NCBI GenBank assembly: GCA_030630905.1
Contig: DAOVMB010000011.1
Span: forward strand, 1-15,792
DNA: 15,792 nucleotides
Direction of reading: 5' to 3'
DNA from: Sedimentisphaerales bacterium
GTDB taxonomy: Bacteria > Planctomycetota > Phycisphaerae > Sedimentisphaerales > Anaerobacaceae
This document shows, in pieces, positions 14,946 to 15,792 of the stretch. The position numbers and the translations under genes are program-made. Numbering within the stretch: the first letter of the stretch is position 1; each line of letters begins with the position of its first letter. The notes below the pieces were generated by a model. The model saw nothing but the letters and a program-made list of their open reading frames with translations. It was not told the origin of the DNA and ran no database searches.

Positions 14946-14973
14946 TGACTGGGCCTTACGTAAGTATTGTTAT
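14945..14973 (+). promoter_or_regulatory. Weak candidate promoter between rho and the EF-G gene
   Basis: TTGACT (14945-14950) is followed after 17 bases by TGTTAT (14968-14973). The perfect palindrome CTTACGTAAG (14955-14964) lies within the spacer and might be an operator. It is upstream of the family C repeat and so far from the EF-G gene (over 400 bases). Confidence 0.25.
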
Positions 14974-14993
14974 TATAAGTATATATGAAATTT

Positions 14994-15081
14994 GTCATTC
15001 TGAGTGCAGCGAAGAATCTCCAACGGCAACATAGCGTAAATCCCGTTAAAATCCCAGATGCTTCACTTCGCTCAGCATGAC
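14994..15081. repeat. Inverted repeat, family C, 26-bp arms
   Basis: The arms 14994-15019 (starting GTCATTCTGAGTGCAGCGAA) and 15056-15081 (ending CACTTCGCTCAGCATGAC) match as inverted repeats in 21 of 26 positions. The flanking AAATTT/AATTT extends the symmetry. The 36-base centre has no obvious structure. The arm sequence resembles a GTCATTCTGAG-type dispersed repeat I associate with several bacterial phyla (recollection). A short similar string, GTCATGTTGAG, begins at 15095 and may be a remnant of another copy. Confidence 0.8.
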
Positions 15082-15177
15082 AATTTAAAACCCAGTCATG
15101 TTGAGTACCTTATTTTTGCGCCGGAAGGCTTATTTTCAATTATTCGTAATTATTTTGCAATAATCATTATTTTTCAC

Positions 15178-15206
15178 TTGCTTTAAAGTTTTGGCTGTAA
15201 TATAAG
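15178..15206 (+). promoter_or_regulatory. Candidate promoter for the EF-G gene
   Basis: TTGCTT (15178-15183) and TATAAG (15201-15206) are separated by 17 bases. A transcript from here would have a leader of about 175 bases, leaving room for regulation. Confidence 0.45.
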
Positions 15207-15275
15207 GAATGTTTCGCTATTTGTGGACAGTAAGCACCTTTTACTCACCTCTAATTTGCGGAATACCCTGAATAA

Positions 15276-15299
15276 TTGTTGGCGGTTATTCACCAACAA
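15276..15299 (+). other. Small hairpin in the EF-G gene leader
   Basis: TTGTTGG (15276-15282) and CCAACAA (15293-15299) form a 7-bp stem with a 10-base loop, about 90 bases before the start codon. No following T-run is present, so it is not an intrinsic terminator. It may be incidental. The rest of the gap 14825-15387 shows only the repeat and promoter candidates listed. Confidence 0.25.
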
Positions 15300-15387
15300 G
15301 ACCAAAAGTATAAGTGTTATCCGGGCCTTTGACGAGCCTGGCGACAAGAGAATTAGCATTGTAATTAATTGATAGCATTGAGAAAAA

Positions 15388-15792
15388 ATGAAGCAGATTA
15401 GTAGAATCAGAAACATTGGAATTTCGGCACATATCGACTCCGGCAAGACAACACTGAGCGAACGAATTTTGTTTTATACCGGTCGTATTCATCGTATGCA
15501 GGAAGTCCACGCCAACGAAGGCGGGGCAACACTGGACTATATGGATCTTGAGCGCGAGCGCGGCATCACGATCACGGCGGCCGCCACCCAGGTCACGTGG
15601 AAAGACAAGAGCATCAACCTGATCGACACTCCGGGCCACGTGGATTTCACCGTGGAAGTCGAGCGTTCGTTGCGAGTCCTGGACGGGGCGATCATGGTCC
15701 TCTGTTCGGTGGGCGGCGTCCAAAGCCAGTCGATTACCGTCGATCAGCAGATGAAACGGTACCGCGTGCCGAGAATCGCTTTTATCAATAAA
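15388..15792 (+). CDS. fusA: Translation elongation factor G, N-terminal GTPase part (3' end outside window)
   Basis: The visible 135 residues are the start of the EF-G GTPase domain, which drives ribosome translocation (or recycling in some paralogues). G1 is AHIDSGKTT, G2 lies in RERGITITAA, G3 is DTPGH, and the window ends at INK, the beginning of the G4 NKxD motif. The form HIDSGKTTL...LFYTGRIH, instead of AHIDAGKTT, resembles the spd-type EF-G of planctomycetes, spirochaetes and delta-proteobacteria, and mitochondrial EF-G1. Planctomycetes often carry two such genes, so assignment as the main EF-G is not certain. A weak GAG precedes ATG 15388 by 6 bases. It follows rho after 563 bases of repeat-containing intergenic DNA, so it is probably transcribed separately. 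Confidence 0.93.
   Translation, partial: MKQISRIRNIGISAHIDSGKTTLSERILFYTGRIHRMQEVHANEGGATLDYMDLERERGITITAAATQVTWKDKSINLIDTPGHVDFTVEVERSLRVLDGAIMVLCSVGGVQSQSITVDQQMKRYRVPRIAFINK

Overview
The window (about 15.8 kb, mid-range GC) looks like chromosomal DNA of an anaerobic or facultatively anaerobic bacterium, most likely a planctomycete of the Phycisphaerae type. This is an inference. It rests on a Gfo/Idh/MocA plus DegT-type gene pair, a Tat-signalled xylose-isomerase-like TIM barrel protein, an EF-G of the 'spd'/mitochondrial-like subtype, an oxygen-sensitive glycyl radical enzyme, and many small palindromic intergenic repeats.

Layout, left to right. (1) 1-2234, minus strand: a DegT/DnrJ/EryC1/StrS aminotransferase followed by a Gfo/Idh/MocA oxidoreductase cut by the window edge. 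The pair suggests oxidation then transamination of a sugar or cyclitol. (2) 2388-3668, plus strand: a secreted protein with two related beta-domains, its own promoter, and no gap to the convergent gene. (3) 3669-8756, minus strand: a tight group of an ACE-like (M2) lipoprotein dipeptidase, a sodium:solute symporter with a large extra periplasmic domain, and an Xaa-Pro aminopeptidase. (4) 8921-12221, minus strand: a radical-SAM activase and a glycyl radical enzyme closely resembling trans-4-hydroxy-L-proline dehydratase (HypD), but with Thr where the catalytic Glu is expected. (5) 12446-13327, minus strand: a Tat-exported sugar-phosphate isomerase/epimerase-like protein with a clear intrinsic terminator. 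(6) 13706-14824, plus strand: a short transcription termination factor Rho. (7) 15388 to the end, plus strand: the start of an EF-G gene.

Together, groups (3) and (4) suggest use of proline- or hydroxyproline-rich peptides (collagen- or extensin-like): dipeptide release outside the membrane, Na+-coupled uptake, cleavage of X-Pro bonds, then radical chemistry on a (hydroxy)proline-like compound. The Glu-to-Thr change means the last step may be different chemistry.

The second theme is repeats. At least three families of small nested palindromes occur here. Family A (ends like CGTGGC...GCCACA) forms the last codons of the aminotransferase gene and is also inserted in frame inside the Xaa-Pro aminopeptidase gene, adding about 27 residues. 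Family B (ends GTAGGGTG...CACCCTAC) lies on both sides of the activase-glycyl radical enzyme operon, and one copy probably forms its leader RNA. Family C has 26-bp arms and lies between rho and the EF-G gene. No tRNA, rRNA, CRISPR array or transposase gene was seen.
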